Positions 23,894 to 32,425 of a stretch of 45,414 bases of DNA are shown one piece after another. The notes under the pieces are model-generated. The model made no database searches. It was given only the letters and a program-made list of their open reading frames with translations, and was not told the DNA's origin. Numbering within the stretch: position 1 is the first letter of the stretch; each line of letters opens with the position of its first letter. This stretch comes from JBIKLM01 sp044375105 (GTDB taxonomy: Bacteria > Planctomycetota > UBA1135 > GCA-002686595): NCBI GenBank assembly GCA_044375105.1, contig JBILNK010000010.1, positions 1-45,414 on the forward strand. Reading direction: 5' to 3'. Made by a program: the position numbers and the translations under genes.

Positions 23894-25861
23894 ATGATCT
23901 CCGACCGTCTCCCTCGCCTGACCCTGCTGCTCCTGGCGCTGTTCGCCAGCTCGCTGGCCCGCGCCCAGGAGACCCTGCCCCGCGCCCCCGCGAGCGGCGG
24001 GCTGGCCCTGTCCGGAGGCCTGCCGGAGCTGGGCTTCCTGGCGCCCCCCGAGGAGGCCTGGCTGGCCGAGCACCCGCCGGCGATGCCGCTGCGCTACGGC
24101 GAGGTGCTGCCGGCCCAGGTCGATCTGCTGTCTGCGGCCGCCGTCGGCCTGGCCGCGGACGGCACCCGCATCCTGCAGGTCGAGATCCACAGCCCGCGCG
24201 CCAAGAGTTTGGGGCTCGAGTTCTCGCGCTTCCAACTTCCCGAGGGCGCCTTGCTGTTCCTGCACGACGGCCGCGGCGGTCCCGTGCACGGGGCCTTCGG
24301 TGCCCACAACCAGCAGCCCGAAGGGAGCCTGGCCCTGGCCCCCTACCCCGGCGAGCGGGTGGTGCTCGAGCTGAACCTGCCGGCGGACCTGTCCGAGCGG
24401 CCCGAGCTCGAGCTCGGCAGCGTGGTCCACGACTACCGCGGCGTCTACGGCCTCGAAGTCGACGAGGGCACCGCCGAGGGCTCCTGCCTGATCGACATCA
24501 ATTGCTCCCAGGGCGATCCCTGGCGCAAGCAGCAGCGCTCGGTGGTGCGCACTCTATCTGGCGGCGCCCTGTGCTCCGGTGTGCTGGTCAACAACACGGC
24601 CGGCAACCTGGTGCCCTACGTGTTGACCGCGCACCATTGCGGCCAGGGCACCAACACGGTGTTCCTGTTCAACTACGAGACCTCGGGCTGCGGCAGCGGC
24701 TTCGCGCCCGAGAACCAGAGCCTGTCGGGCTGCGCGGTGCTGGCCACCGACGCACCCAACGACGAGCGGCTGCTGCGCATCAACTCGAATGTGCCCTCCA
24801 GCTTCAAGCCCTTCTACGCGGGCTGGTCGCGGGAAGGCAACAACGCCTGGTACGCGGTCTCGATCGGCCACCCCGCCGGCGGCCCGAAGAAGATCTCGGT
24901 GGACGCCAACGGCACCCAGAAGCAGCCCAACCGCTGGCAGGTCGGCTGGAGCGACGGCATGTTGCTGGGCGGCAGCTCCGGCGGCCCCCTGTTCGACAAC
25001 TTCGGTCGCGTGCGCGGCAACGCCTGTTGCGTCAACGGCTTCGATTGCACCCAACTGGCCTGGTTCGGACGCCTGGACCAATTCTGGCTGCAGCAGAACA
25101 TCGGCACCTGGCTCGATCCGCTCGGCAGCGGCGTCCTGACGATCAACGGATTCGACACCCAGGATCCCCAGAACCTGCTCGGCAACGGCGGCGTGGGCCC
25201 CGCGCCGGGCAGCGGCCCCAGCGGCCCGCCGGTGATCACCTCGGTCTCCCCGGGCAGCCTGCCCGCCGTAAGCCCCGATGCCCCCGCGATCCTGACCCTG
25301 ACCGGGACCGGTTTCGGCGGCACCACCACGGTCAAGGTCGACGGCCAAGCCCTGCTCGACTTCCCGCCGCAATTCACGGTGCTCTCCGAGACCCAGATGA
25401 CCGTGCAGATCTTCCCGCAGCAAAAGCTCGGGCCGATCGACATCGAGGTCATCGACGCGCAGGGCAGCGACAGCACCAGCGTGTTGCTGGTGCCCAACAG
25501 CACACCGACCCTGGACCTGAGCCTCTCCGACCCGAGCTTCCTGATCCAGTTCGTGGGCCTCGAGATGCGCGTCGGCTCGGGCCTCGGCGACCTGGCTTTC
25601 TTCCTGGCTTCGACGAGCAATCTGCCCACGCTCCTGCCCGGCCTGGCCAACTTCTCGATCGGCGCTGGCGGCAGCCTGCTGTTCCTGCTGGGCAGCGCGC
25701 CGGTCGATGGGACCAAAGGCTACGCCAGCCTGTCGCAGCCGCTCACCGGCAACATGCCCACGGGGCTCAAGATCTTCTGCCAGGCGGCGGTCTTCGAGCT
25801 GGCCCTCGGAACCTTCCCGCTGACCGTCACCAACGTGCAGTCGGGAACGATCCTGTTCTGA
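23894..25861 (+). CDS. secreted lysyl-endopeptidase-like serine protease with IPT/TIG domain
   Basis: 655 residues. A signal peptide (RLPRLTLLLLALFASSLARA, cleavage near 25) and a pro-region are followed by a trypsin-fold domain. Its triad fits the lysyl endopeptidase family: His248 in LTAHHCG, Asp290 in NDERLLRI and Ser362 in GGSSGGPLFD. Several cysteines in this domain (CLIDINC, CSGVLV, CGSG, CAVL, CCVNGFDC) suggest disulphides, as in that family. Residues about 445-540 look like an IPT/TIG immunoglobulin-type fold (PPVITSVSPGSLPAVSP, GTGFGGTTTVKVDG). The last 110 residues are an all-beta domain resembling part of the kelch protein near 43.3 kb. It probably acts outside the cytoplasm to digest proteins; specificity for Lys is only inferred. 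Confidence 0.85.
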   Translation: MISDRLPRLTLLLLALFASSLARAQETLPRAPASGGLALSGGLPELGFLAPPEEAWLAEHPPAMPLRYGEVLPAQVDLLSAAAVGLAADGTRILQVEIHSPRAKSLGLEFSRFQLPEGALLFLHDGRGGPVHGAFGAHNQQPEGSLALAPYPGERVVLELNLPADLSERPELELGSVVHDYRGVYGLEVDEGTAEGSCLIDINCSQGDPWRKQQRSVVRTLSGGALCSGVLVNNTAGNLVPYVLTAHHCGQGTNTVFLFNYETSGCGSGFAPENQSLSGCAVLATDAPNDERLLRINSNVPSSFKPFYAGWSREGNNAWYAVSIGHPAGGPKKISVDANGTQKQPNRWQVGWSDGMLLGGSSGGPLFDNFGRVRGNACCVNGFDCTQLAWFGRLDQFWLQQNIGTWLDPLGSGVLTINGFDTQDPQNLLGNGGVGPAPGSGPSGPPVITSVSPGSLPAVSPDAPAILTLTGTGFGGTTTVKVDGQALLDFPPQFTVLSETQMTVQIFPQQKLGPIDIEVIDAQGSDSTSVLLVPNSTPTLDLSLSDPSFLIQFVGLEMRVGSGLGDLAFFLASTSNLPTLLPGLANFSIGAGGSLLFLLGSAPVDGTKGYASLSQPLTGNMPTGLKIFCQAAVFELALGTFPLTVTNVQSGTILF

Positions 25862-25866
25862 GACCT

Positions 25867-25905
25867 CCGCCGTCGCGCCGGGGCTCGGCCTTGGCGCGAC
25901 GGCGG
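25867..25905. terminator. perfect GC hairpin between convergent genes
   Basis: A 13-bp perfect inverted repeat (CCGCCGTCGCGCC and GGCGCGACGGCGG) with a 13-base loop sits between the ends of the protease and the ABC ATPase genes. There is no T-run on either side. It could serve both convergent genes as a terminator or an RNA 3'-end stabiliser. Confidence 0.6.
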
Positions 25906-25917
25906 CCGGCGAACGGC

Positions 25918-26727
25918 TCAGCCGCGCGCGGGCAGGACGAAGGGCGCCCCGCTGCCCGGCAGGCGGCCGTAATGGAGCCGCGGCCCGTAGACCGGCTCGA
26001 GAACCGCGGGGAGAAGCACCGCTTCGGCCGGGCCTTCGGCCAGCAGCCGCCCGCGATGGATCAAGCCCAGCCGCGTGGCAAACTGCCCGGCCAGGTTCAG
26101 GTCGTGGGTCACGGTCAGCACCGCGCGGCCCTGGCAGGTCAGGGCCGCGATCAGCTCGAAGGTGGCCAATTGGTGCGGCAGATCGAGGGACGAAGTGGGC
26201 TCGTCGACCAGCCAGACCGGCGCCTCCTGGACCAGCGCGCGGGCCAGCAGCGCGCGCTGGCGCTGGCCTCCGGACAGCTCGGGGAGCGGGCGCTGCTCGA
26301 GGCCGACCAAGTCGCAGGTATCGAGGGCCGCGGCCACCGCGGCGCGGTCGGCGGCGCTGGGCGAGCGCAGCGGCGGCAGATGGGCGTAGCGGCCGGAAGC
26401 CACGAAGTCCTCGACGCTCCACTCGGGCACCTGGGCCAGGCCCTGGGGCACGACCGCCAGGGCGCGCGCGCGCTGGCGCGCCGAAAGCCGGCCCAGGGGG
26501 CCGAGGGACGGCAAACGCACCTCGCCGGCCGCCGGGATCAGGGCTCCGGAGAGCAGGCGCAGCAGGGTCGACTTACCGGCCCCGTTGGGCCCGATCAGGG
26601 CGTACAGCTCGCCCGGGCAGAGGTCGAGATCGAGGCCCTCCAGCACCGGCGGTCCGCCGGGGTAAGCGAAGCTGAGCCCGCGGGCGCTGAGCGCCGGCGC
26701 AGCGGGAGACGGGGGCTCGGTCACCAT
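25918..26727 (-). CDS. ABC transporter ATPase, FecE/BtuD/HmuV type
   Basis: 269 residues. Walker A is GPNGAGKST (46-54), the signature is LSGGQRQR (151-158), Walker B is VWLVDEP (171-177) and the H-loop is TVTHDLN. Domain order and length match the ATPases of iron-siderophore, haem and B12 importers. It drives uptake through the FecCD-type permease whose end overlaps its start by 7 bp (ATGGTGA). The substrate cannot be fixed from the sequence. The binding protein is encoded divergently upstream of the permease. Confidence 0.88.
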   Translation of the reverse strand: MVTEPPSPAAPALSARGLSFAYPGGPPVLEGLDLDLCPGELYALIGPNGAGKSTLLRLLSGALIPAAGEVRLPSLGPLGRLSARQRARALAVVPQGLAQVPEWSVEDFVASGRYAHLPPLRSPSAADRAAVAAALDTCDLVGLEQRPLPELSGGQRQRALLARALVQEAPVWLVDEPTSSLDLPHQLATFELIAALTCQGRAVLTVTHDLNLAGQFATRLGLIHRGRLLAEGPAEAVLLPAVLEPVYGPRLHYGRLPGSGAPFVLPARG

Positions 26728-27791
26728 GTGCGCAGACGGCCGCGCTGCTGCAGCAGCAGGAAGAAGAAGAACGGACCGCCCACCAGGGACATCAGGACGC
26801 CCGGACCGAGCGCCAGTTTCGGCAACAGCAGGCGCTGGAGCGTGTCGATCCCGAGCAGCAACGCCGGGCCACCCAGCAGGCAAGCCGGCAGCAAGCGCCG
26901 GTAGGAGCGCCCGAACACCAGCCGCACCAGGTGCGGGACCACCAGCCCGACGAAGCCGATCTGCCAAGCGACCGCAACGGCCGCGGCCGCCGCCAGACAC
27001 GCCGCCCCCAGGGACAGGATGCGGATCGTGCGGATATCCACCCCCAGATGGGCCGCGTCCTCTTCGCCGGATTCGAACAGGTCGAGTTCCTTGGCCACGA
27101 AGGGGATCGCGGCGCCACACAGCAGCAGCGCCGCGAACAGCAGCCCGAGCTGGGCCGGCAGGCGGTCGTCGAGGGTTCCAAAGCCCCACACCATCAAGGC
27201 CCGCGCCACCTCGAAATCCGCCAGGGCCAGGGAGTGCAGCAGGGTCTGGAAGCCGCCCAGGGTGGCGTTGAGCGCGATGCCCAGCAGCAGCAGGGTCGGC
27301 ACCGAGATGCGCCCCGCCCGGCTGGCCACCGAAGCCACCAGCAGCATGGCGGCCAGGGCCCCCAGCAGGGCGCCGGCGGTGACCAGCAGCGGCGAACCGC
27401 CCGCCCCGAGCAGCGCCTGCGCGCCGCCGCCGCTGGAAAGCGCCATCAGCACCAGGGAGGCCCCGACCGAGGCCCCGCTCGAGACGCCGAGCACCGAGGG
27501 CGACGCCAGGTCGTTGCGGAACACGCCCTGCATCAAAGCGCCCGAGAGCGCCAGGGCCGCGCCCACCCCCAGACCGGTCAGGGCTCGGGCCAGGCGCAGG
27601 TCGAAGATGCGCTGGCGAGCCAGATCGAGGCCCGTCTCTCCTCCCAGCGCGCCCCATAGGCCGGAAAGGCACTCCCCGGGACCCCACAGCTCGGTGCTGC
27701 CAACCATCAAGGCTCCGAAGGCAGCGGCCAGTAAGGCCAGGGCCAGGAGGAGCCAAGCCAAGCGGCGTCTGGGTGCGGACGAGGGGACCAA
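26721..27791 (-). CDS. FecCD/BtuC-type ABC permease
   Basis: About 356 residues from a TTG at 27791. The protein has the ten-helix FecCD pattern, including LRLARALTGLGVGAALALSG, MQGVFRNDLASPSVLGVSSGA, GWQIGFVGLVVPH-like AVAWQIGFVGLVVPHLVR, and a C-terminal LGPGVLMSLVGGPFFFFLLL. I chose the TTG because homology begins with the helix RRRLAWLLLALALLAAAFG just after it, no in-frame ATG or GTG lies between the upstream non-homologous region and that helix, and the next ATG (in LMVGSTEL) would remove helix 1. It is coupled to the ATPase gene by overlap and imports a metal chelate or corrinoid with it. Confidence 0.85.
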   Translation of the reverse strand: MVPSSAPRRRLAWLLLALALLAAAFGALMVGSTELWGPGECLSGLWGALGGETGLDLARQRIFDLRLARALTGLGVGAALALSGALMQGVFRNDLASPSVLGVSSGASVGASLVLMALSSGGGAQALLGAGGSPLLVTAGALLGALAAMLLVASVASRAGRISVPTLLLLGIALNATLGGFQTLLHSLALADFEVARALMVWGFGTLDDRLPAQLGLLFAALLLCGAAIPFVAKELDLFESGEEDAAHLGVDIRTIRILSLGAACLAAAAAVAVAWQIGFVGLVVPHLVRLVFGRSYRRLLPACLLGGPALLLGIDTLQRLLLPKLALGPGVLMSLVGGPFFFFLLLQQRGRLRTW

Positions 27792-28088
27792 GGGCGGCGC
27801 GGGGATGCCACAGCCTATAGGCTCGCGCCGGGCGGACGCCCCGCGGCGATCGGCGCAACCCGGGAACGCACCGAGCGCCCGTCCGCAGCGGAGCTCGACG
27901 CGGCCCGGGTGGCATCGGATCTCCGCCACGCCACGCACGCCCCTCCGCGGTTGCTGCGCGCGGGCCCGGGGTCTGCCCACGTCTCGGCCGCCTCGCCCAC
28001 CCCTGGGCTGGTTCCATGCCGAGGAGCGGGGCGACCCGGCGAGGCAGATTCCAACGCGGCGCGGCCGATCGGCCACACTGCGGCTCCC

Positions 28089-29126
28089 ATGCCGCCCGCG
28101 CCCCCTCGCCCGCTTGCCCGCCCGCTCCCCCTGGCCATGCGCGCCTGCCTGGCGTCCCTGCTGGCGGCCAGCCTGCTGTTTGCCTGCACGAAGCCTGCGA
28201 CACCGCCGGCTCCGGCGGGCGCCAGCCAATCAGCCGTCGAGGTCCTCTCGGGACTCAAGCTCAGCGGTCCCGGGTTCCCGCTCGAACTGCTCGCGCCCGA
28301 CGGCAGCCGCGCGCGGCTGGAGCGGCCGGCCCAGCGCATCCTGGCCACCAATGCCGGACTGCTCGACCTGCTGAGCGCCTTGGTCGAACCAGAGCGCATC
28401 GTGGGCATGCCGCGCTCGGCGCGGCCCTATTCGGTGGCCATCGAACGGGGCTATGGCCTCGACGAGTCGCGGCTGCTCGACAGCTTGGACACCGAAGCGG
28501 TGCTGACCCTGGCCCCGGACCTGGTCCTGATGCGCGCCTGGCAATCGAACGAACAGCGCTGGCAGCTCGAACGCGCCGGCATCGCGGTGCTGAGCCTGCC
28601 GAACCCTCAGAGTTTCGAAGCGGTCGAGCAGGACCTGCGCCTGCTGGCGCGGCTGTGCGACGCAACCCCGCGCGTCGACCAGCTGATCGAGGAGCTCGAG
28701 GCGCGCCGCGCTCGACTCGCCGCGGGGGCCCCGAACCGAGGCGCCTGGCGCTTGATCGACTACAGCAACGGCGGCGAGGGCGGCTGGGTGGCCGGCGCGG
28801 GCACGACCTTCGATCTGCTCTGCACGCTGATCGGAGCCACCAACGCCGGGGCGCAATACCCCGGGCATGCGCGCCTCGACCTGGAAGGGCTGCGGCGCCT
28901 CGCCCCGGACGCCTTCATCCTGGCCAGCAGCACGGGCTCCGCCGGGGAAACCGCCACGGCCGCCTTCCTAGAGGCGGAAGCGCGCCTGTCCGACCTGCCC
29001 GCGGTGCGCGAGCGCCGTTTCATCGAACTCCCCGCAACCCTCAGCGGCACGGACGCCCATTTCCTGCTGGACGCGGCCGAAGCCCTCGCGGCCTGGGTCG
29101 ACGCCGCACCACAGCCGCAGCGCTGA
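28089..29126 (+). CDS. ABC transporter substrate-binding lipoprotein, FecB/BtuF type
   Basis: 345 residues from the ATG at 28089, or 329 from the in-frame ATG at 28137. A hydrophobic stretch ends in the lipobox LLFAC, so it is a lipoprotein. The mature protein shows the helical-backbone (class III) periplasmic-binding pattern: ERPAQRILATNAGLLDLLSAL, PERIVGMPRSARPYS, DTEAVLTLAPDLVLM, AGIAVLSLPNPQSFEAVEQD and RRLAPDAFILASS. Such proteins deliver iron chelates, haem or cobalamin to FecCD permeases. It is divergent from the permease and ATPase genes, so the importer is split over two transcripts that share one control region. Confidence 0.85.
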   Translation: MPPAPPRPLARPLPLAMRACLASLLAASLLFACTKPATPPAPAGASQSAVEVLSGLKLSGPGFPLELLAPDGSRARLERPAQRILATNAGLLDLLSALVEPERIVGMPRSARPYSVAIERGYGLDESRLLDSLDTEAVLTLAPDLVLMRAWQSNEQRWQLERAGIAVLSLPNPQSFEAVEQDLRLLARLCDATPRVDQLIEELEARRARLAAGAPNRGAWRLIDYSNGGEGGWVAGAGTTFDLLCTLIGATNAGAQYPGHARLDLEGLRRLAPDAFILASSTGSAGETATAAFLEAEARLSDLPAVRERRFIELPATLSGTDAHFLLDAAEALAAWVDAAPQPQR

Positions 29127-29264
29127 CCGGCTGAGCGACGATCGACCCGGACTGCGCCCGAGCGGTCGGATCCGCCCGCCCCCCTGACCTTGGGCCGCGC
29201 CTTCCGGCGGCCGCACAGGCTGGAATCGTTGCTGTGCGCCGATGCTCTTTTTCAGCCTCTCTCG
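29124..29264 (+). repeat. dispersed 3' element, copy F, starting at a TGA stop; possible terminator
   Basis: It begins with the stop of the binding-lipoprotein gene: TGACCGGCTGAGCGACGATC, CTGCGCCCGAGCGGTC, then a hairpin GGCCGCGCCTTCCGGCGGCC, and ends GTGCGCCGATGCTC, TTTTTCAGCCTC. In the last part GCACAG (29213) pairs with CTGTGC (29232), and a T5 run follows 10 bases later. This copy could therefore end the plus-strand transcript. Confidence 0.65.
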
Positions 29265-29456
29265 TCACGAAAACGGGGGGCCTTCGGGGAATCGTGCAGG
29301 CGGGAAACGTGCAGGCAACGTAGACCGGCGCGCTTCCGGACGGTCCGCGGATACGAGTCGAGGAATCCCGCCGAGGGCTTGCCGATCGTGAGCCAGGAGC
29401 AGAGCCGTGCGCCGTACCTCTTCCTGCAACCAAGCGCTTCCCGGAGGACCTGGAAA

Positions 29457-29531
29457 TGGAGCCAGAGATGGGATTCGAACCCACAACCCCTGCTTTACGA
29501 AAGCAGTGCTCTACCGTTGAGCTACTCTGGC
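29457..29531 (-). tRNA. tRNA-Thr (anticodon CGU)
   Basis: The reverse strand folds as a complete tRNA. The acceptor stem is GCCAGAG with CTCTGGC, the D arm GCTC with GAGC, the anticodon arm CTGCT with AGCAG around the loop TTCGTAA (anticodon CGT, reading ACG), and the T arm GTGGG-TTCGAAT-CCCAT. The discriminator is T and the CCA end is encoded at 29457-29459. Confidence 0.95.
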
Positions 29532-29600
29532 CTCTGCGCCGCGCGATCGAGCAACGCGGCCGGGGCAGCGCGTCTCGTCACACGGAGGCAAGCAGGATAA

Positions 29601-29630
29601 CGCTGCGCGCGCGAATTTCCACGCGCAGCG
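29601..29630. promoter_or_regulatory. inverted repeat upstream of tRNA-Thr
   Basis: CGCTGCGCG and CGCGCAGCG form a perfect 9-bp stem around a 12-base loop containing GAATTT, 70 bp upstream of the tRNA. On the minus strand TTATCC follows at the edge and might be part of a -10 box. The role is unknown. Confidence 0.3.
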
Positions 29631-29748
29631 GCCCCGAACGGAGGGGCCTAGGGAATCCGGCTGGTGGCGCAAGGCAAAAGCCGCTTTTTCAATCCTCCCC
29701 ACCCGCCTTTCCACCCGCGCGCTGCTCGAGCGGCGGAGCACCGGCAGC

Positions 29749-29798
29749 AAAAACCTAGCGGCCGCCCGCCGGCGCCGGGGGCGCAGGCGGGCGGCCGC
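29749..29798 (-). terminator. Rho-independent terminator of the HEAT-repeat gene
   Basis: A perfect 13-bp stem (GCGGCCGCCCGCC at 29758-29770, GGCGGGCGGCCGC at 29786-29798) with a 15-base loop is followed on the minus strand by TAGGTTTTTGC. It lies about 100 bp beyond the stop of the HEAT-repeat gene, in the right direction to end that transcript before the tRNA. Confidence 0.75.
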
Positions 29799-29844
29799 TG
29801 GAGTGGACCCGGGCGGATCGTCGCTGGTCCGCTCAGAGGCGTGC

Positions 29845-29903
29845 TGACAGGCTGGCCCGAGGGCTCGGGCACCGCCCGAGTCGATTTTTTTCTCAGCCTG
29901 TCA
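29845..29903 (+). terminator. plus-strand terminator at the HEAT gene stop (element copy G)
   Basis: CTCGGGC-ACC-GCCCGAG (29864-29880) is followed on the plus strand by TCGA and seven T residues. The whole is enclosed by a perfect 9-bp inverted repeat, TGACAGGCT at 29845 and AGCCTGTCA at 29895-29903. The outer arm contains the TGA stop of the minus-strand HEAT gene and matches the start of the dispersed 3' element (TGACAGGCTGAGAAA). It faces against the HEAT gene and would stop rightward transcription from entering it. Confidence 0.65.
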
Positions 29904-32057
29904 CTCCTGAGCCAGGGGCTGGCTCAGGAGACGGATCGCTTCGGCGCGCAGGGCCGGGTCGAGCTCGAGAGCGCCCATGGCGCGAGCCGCCGCCTGGCGC
30001 AGGGCCGGAGCGGTGTCGGCTCCGAGCAGCAGTTCCTGCAAGGGCGCCACCACCGCTTCAGCCCCGGCGACCCGGCCGCGGGCGAAGAGCGCCGATAGGG
30101 CGTCGGCCGCCGCCACGCGCAAGCCTTCGCTGCGCTCGCCGTCCGCGAGGAGCCCGAGCAAGGCCGGGACCTGCTGAACCGTGCCGCCCGTGGCCAGGGC
30201 GGTCACCGCCGGCAACACCACCGGCTCGGGCCGGCCGGCGAGCGTGCGCGCCAAGCCGTCGACCGCGTCGGTGATGTTCTGGCCGCGCTGCGCCAGGTGA
30301 GCCAGGGTCTGGGCCGCGCGCTGGGACAGAGAATCCGCCTCGGCCCGGTCGCGGTTCATGCCTTCGCTGAGCACTTCCTCGAGGGCCGGGAGCTCCTCGA
30401 TGCTGGCGGCCACCGCCGCCACGCGTTCGCCGTACAGCTCGCCCGCCGCTTCCGCGTCGCCGGCCAGCATCAGTCGGGCCGCGTTGGCCGAGCGCAGGTC
30501 CGCACCGATCTCCTTGAGGAGCTGGTCGGCGGTCATGTCGGGGAACTCGTCGGCCAGCACGATCAGGTCGACCCCGGGCAGCTGGCGCAGGGTCAGAAGG
30601 CCCTGGGCCGCACGGCTCGACACGGCCACGGCCAGGTTCTCGCCGCGCAGCTTGGCCGCCAGGGCCTCGGCGCGCGGGCCGTTCGGATCGATCACCACGG
30701 CCGTGCGCACGATTTCGCGGCCGGCCGTTTCGCCCAGCACTCCGATCGCGCGGGCCGGCACTTCCGCGCCGCCGCGCAGGGCCACCGCAGCCAAGGCCAG
30801 GGCCGCTTCGCCGCGCACCTGGGGATGGCCGTCGTCGATGGCGGTCGCCAGGGTCGGGTTGGCGCTGACCCCGGTGTTCGCGTAGTGGCGCAGGAGGCCC
30901 ACGGCGCCGGCGTAGTCGCGGCTGGCCATGGCGCGCTCGAGCCCGGCGCGGAAAGCGCCCGGACCGGCGGCGCCGGCCAGCAGGGAGCCCTCCTCGGCGA
31001 AGGGTTGCAGGGCCTCCTCGTCGCCGCCGGCGGCGATCAGGTCCTGGACGATCACGCCGGCCTTGGTGCCCGCGCGGGCCAGGCCGCCCAAAGCCGCCAG
31101 GTTGGCCGGATCGGCGGTCAAAGCGCGCAGGAACGCGCCGCGCGCCATCTGCGTGCCGTACAGCTGACTCGGCACCGAACGCGGCTCGAGGCGACCGCCG
31201 CGGAAGCTCCACACGACCGGGCTGACCAGGTACGGATCGAGCACGGACAGCTCGCCGGCCAGGTAGGCCTCGCCCTGGGCCACCAGCAGGGCCTCGGGGG
31301 CCCCGGAGCCATGGGCCAGCTTGGCCAGGGCCTCCTGGGCCGCGCCGCGCACCTCGCCATCCGGATCGTCGCGGGCCAGCAGCGCCAGGGCGCCCGCGGC
31401 GCGCGCGTCGCCGATGCGCCCCAGGGTCAGGGCCACGTTGCGGCGCAGGTAGGCCGAGGAGGCGCCCAGGGCTTCGATCAGCGGCGGGACCGCCGAGGAG
31501 CCCAGCTCCGCCAGGGAGATCATGGTGATCACGCGGCGGTCTTGATCGCTCTCGTCCGCCAGGGCCCCGAGCATCGGCGGGACGGCGAACTCGCCATGGT
31601 TGGCGCGCAGCTGGCTGACGCGCTGGCGGCGCTGGATCGGATCCAAATCCTCGAGGCCGGCCAGGAGGCCGCGGATCGCCTCGGGATCATCCTGACGCTC
31701 GCGCAGTTCCTCGCGCGCCAAGCCCATCAAGCGCAGGGCCACGACCTCGAACTGCCCTTGCTTCATCAGCAGGCGCTGCAGGGCGCGATGGTCCGTGCTG
31801 CGCCACAGCTCGTAGGCGTCTTCGCGCGAGGGGTCGAGCGCCAGGATCTGGCGGAACGCCGCCAGAGCCGCGGCGTCTTCGCCCCGATCGAGGGCCTCCA
31901 TGCCCTGGCTGAACAGTCCCTGCAGGTCGTCCTGGGCAGCGGCGGCCGGCGCGCTGAAGGCCAGCATGCCGCCGAGCACCGCGGCCGCCCAAGCGGACAG
32001 GACCGGCGAGCGGCGGTTGGGACCGAACGACAGGCAGGACACGGCGGATCCGAGCAT
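29901..32057 (-). CDS. secreted HEAT-repeat protein with a pseudo-receiver domain
   Basis: 718 residues. A signal peptide ends near APAAAAQ (residue 42). A TPR-like helical part (45-110) is followed by HEAT repeats (about 150-250, such as SSAVPPLIEALGASSAYLRR and GDARAAGALALLARD). Residues about 451-560 have the alternation of a response-regulator receiver: RTAVVIDPN, LRQLPGVDLIVLADEFPDM, ARLMLAGDAE and VAASIEELPALEEVL. Aligned on the Pro of DEFPDM, the phosphoacceptor position is Ala502, so phosphorylation is not expected. More HEAT-like helices follow (600-710). The ATG at 32057 has GAGGAG 8 bases upstream. Signal peptide prediction implies that a receiver-like fold works in the periplasm. 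Partners are unknown, and the divergent sigma-54 regulator may be unrelated. Confidence 0.75.
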   Translation of the reverse strand: MLGSAVSCLSFGPNRRSPVLSAWAAAVLGGMLAFSAPAAAAQDDLQGLFSQGMEALDRGEDAAALAAFRQILALDPSREDAYELWRSTDHRALQRLLMKQGQFEVVALRLMGLAREELRERQDDPEAIRGLLAGLEDLDPIQRRQRVSQLRANHGEFAVPPMLGALADESDQDRRVITMISLAELGSSAVPPLIEALGASSAYLRRNVALTLGRIGDARAAGALALLARDDPDGEVRGAAQEALAKLAHGSGAPEALLVAQGEAYLAGELSVLDPYLVSPVVWSFRGGRLEPRSVPSQLYGTQMARGAFLRALTADPANLAALGGLARAGTKAGVIVQDLIAAGGDEEALQPFAEEGSLLAGAAGPGAFRAGLERAMASRDYAGAVGLLRHYANTGVSANPTLATAIDDGHPQVRGEAALALAAVALRGGAEVPARAIGVLGETAGREIVRTAVVIDPNGPRAEALAAKLRGENLAVAVSSRAAQGLLTLRQLPGVDLIVLADEFPDMTADQLLKEIGADLRSANAARLMLAGDAEAAGELYGERVAAVAASIEELPALEEVLSEGMNRDRAEADSLSQRAAQTLAHLAQRGQNITDAVDGLARTLAGRPEPVVLPAVTALATGGTVQQVPALLGLLADGERSEGLRVAAADALSALFARGRVAGAEAVVAPLQELLLGADTAPALRQAAARAMGALELDPALRAEAIRLLSQPLAQE

Positions 32058-32425
32058 GAAGGCTCCTCGGCGCGGGTGGGGGGAGGTGGAGGCAGCGCCG
32101 CGGAGCGCGCGAGCCCGAATGGGCTGCGGCCGGGCGCCTGGGGCCGGACGATCGGGGGAGGCGGAGCGGTGCCCGGCTATCGGACGGCCTGGGCGGAGTC
32201 GCTCTGCGGATCGCCGGCTGGGCGAAGGCGGGGATGATAGCCAGGGGCGGGGGCGGGTCAAGCCGAGCGGAGCCAGGCCGTCGCTCTCGCTGGCCGGGCA
32301 GGGGCCGGCGAAACGCGCTTCCCGAACCCGCGCCCTACCCGCCTTGGGGCGGGCGGCTACCAACCGGGGGCCGGCGCCGGCCCGGGGAGCTTGGCGCCGG
32401 GCAGCGCCCCGGCCAGGATGGCCCC
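32058..32425. promoter_or_regulatory. divergent control region with a 16-bp palindrome
   Basis: The 368 bp between the HEAT gene and the response-regulator gene must hold both promoters, but no -10/-35 pairs or sigma-54 -24/-12 elements are convincing. A perfect palindrome, GGGCCGGCGCCGGCCC at 32368-32383, lies 42 bp before the regulator ATG and could be an operator or simply GC-rich sequence. Confidence 0.3.

Noticed and set aside
27985..28060. Minus-strand segment resembling parts of a cobalamin riboswitch (TTGGAATCTG, GCCCCGC, GGCGAGGC) ahead of the permease gene
   Set aside because: The order is suggestive, but the conserved B12-box and the CCCGCAACTG core are not recognisable. It needs a covariance search before being claimed.
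30297..32237. A 646-codon open frame on the plus strand opposite the HEAT-repeat gene
   Set aside because: It is a GC-driven shadow frame, full of Gln, His, Arg and Gly with no domain, and it lies entirely within a well-supported gene. Similar antisense frames at 36372-38024 and 39149-40975 were dropped for the same reason.
32385..32425. Sigma-54 promoter (TTGGCGCCGGGCAGC) before the response-regulator gene
   Set aside because: The spacing between GG and GC is one base short of the -24/-12 requirement and the TT before GC is missing.
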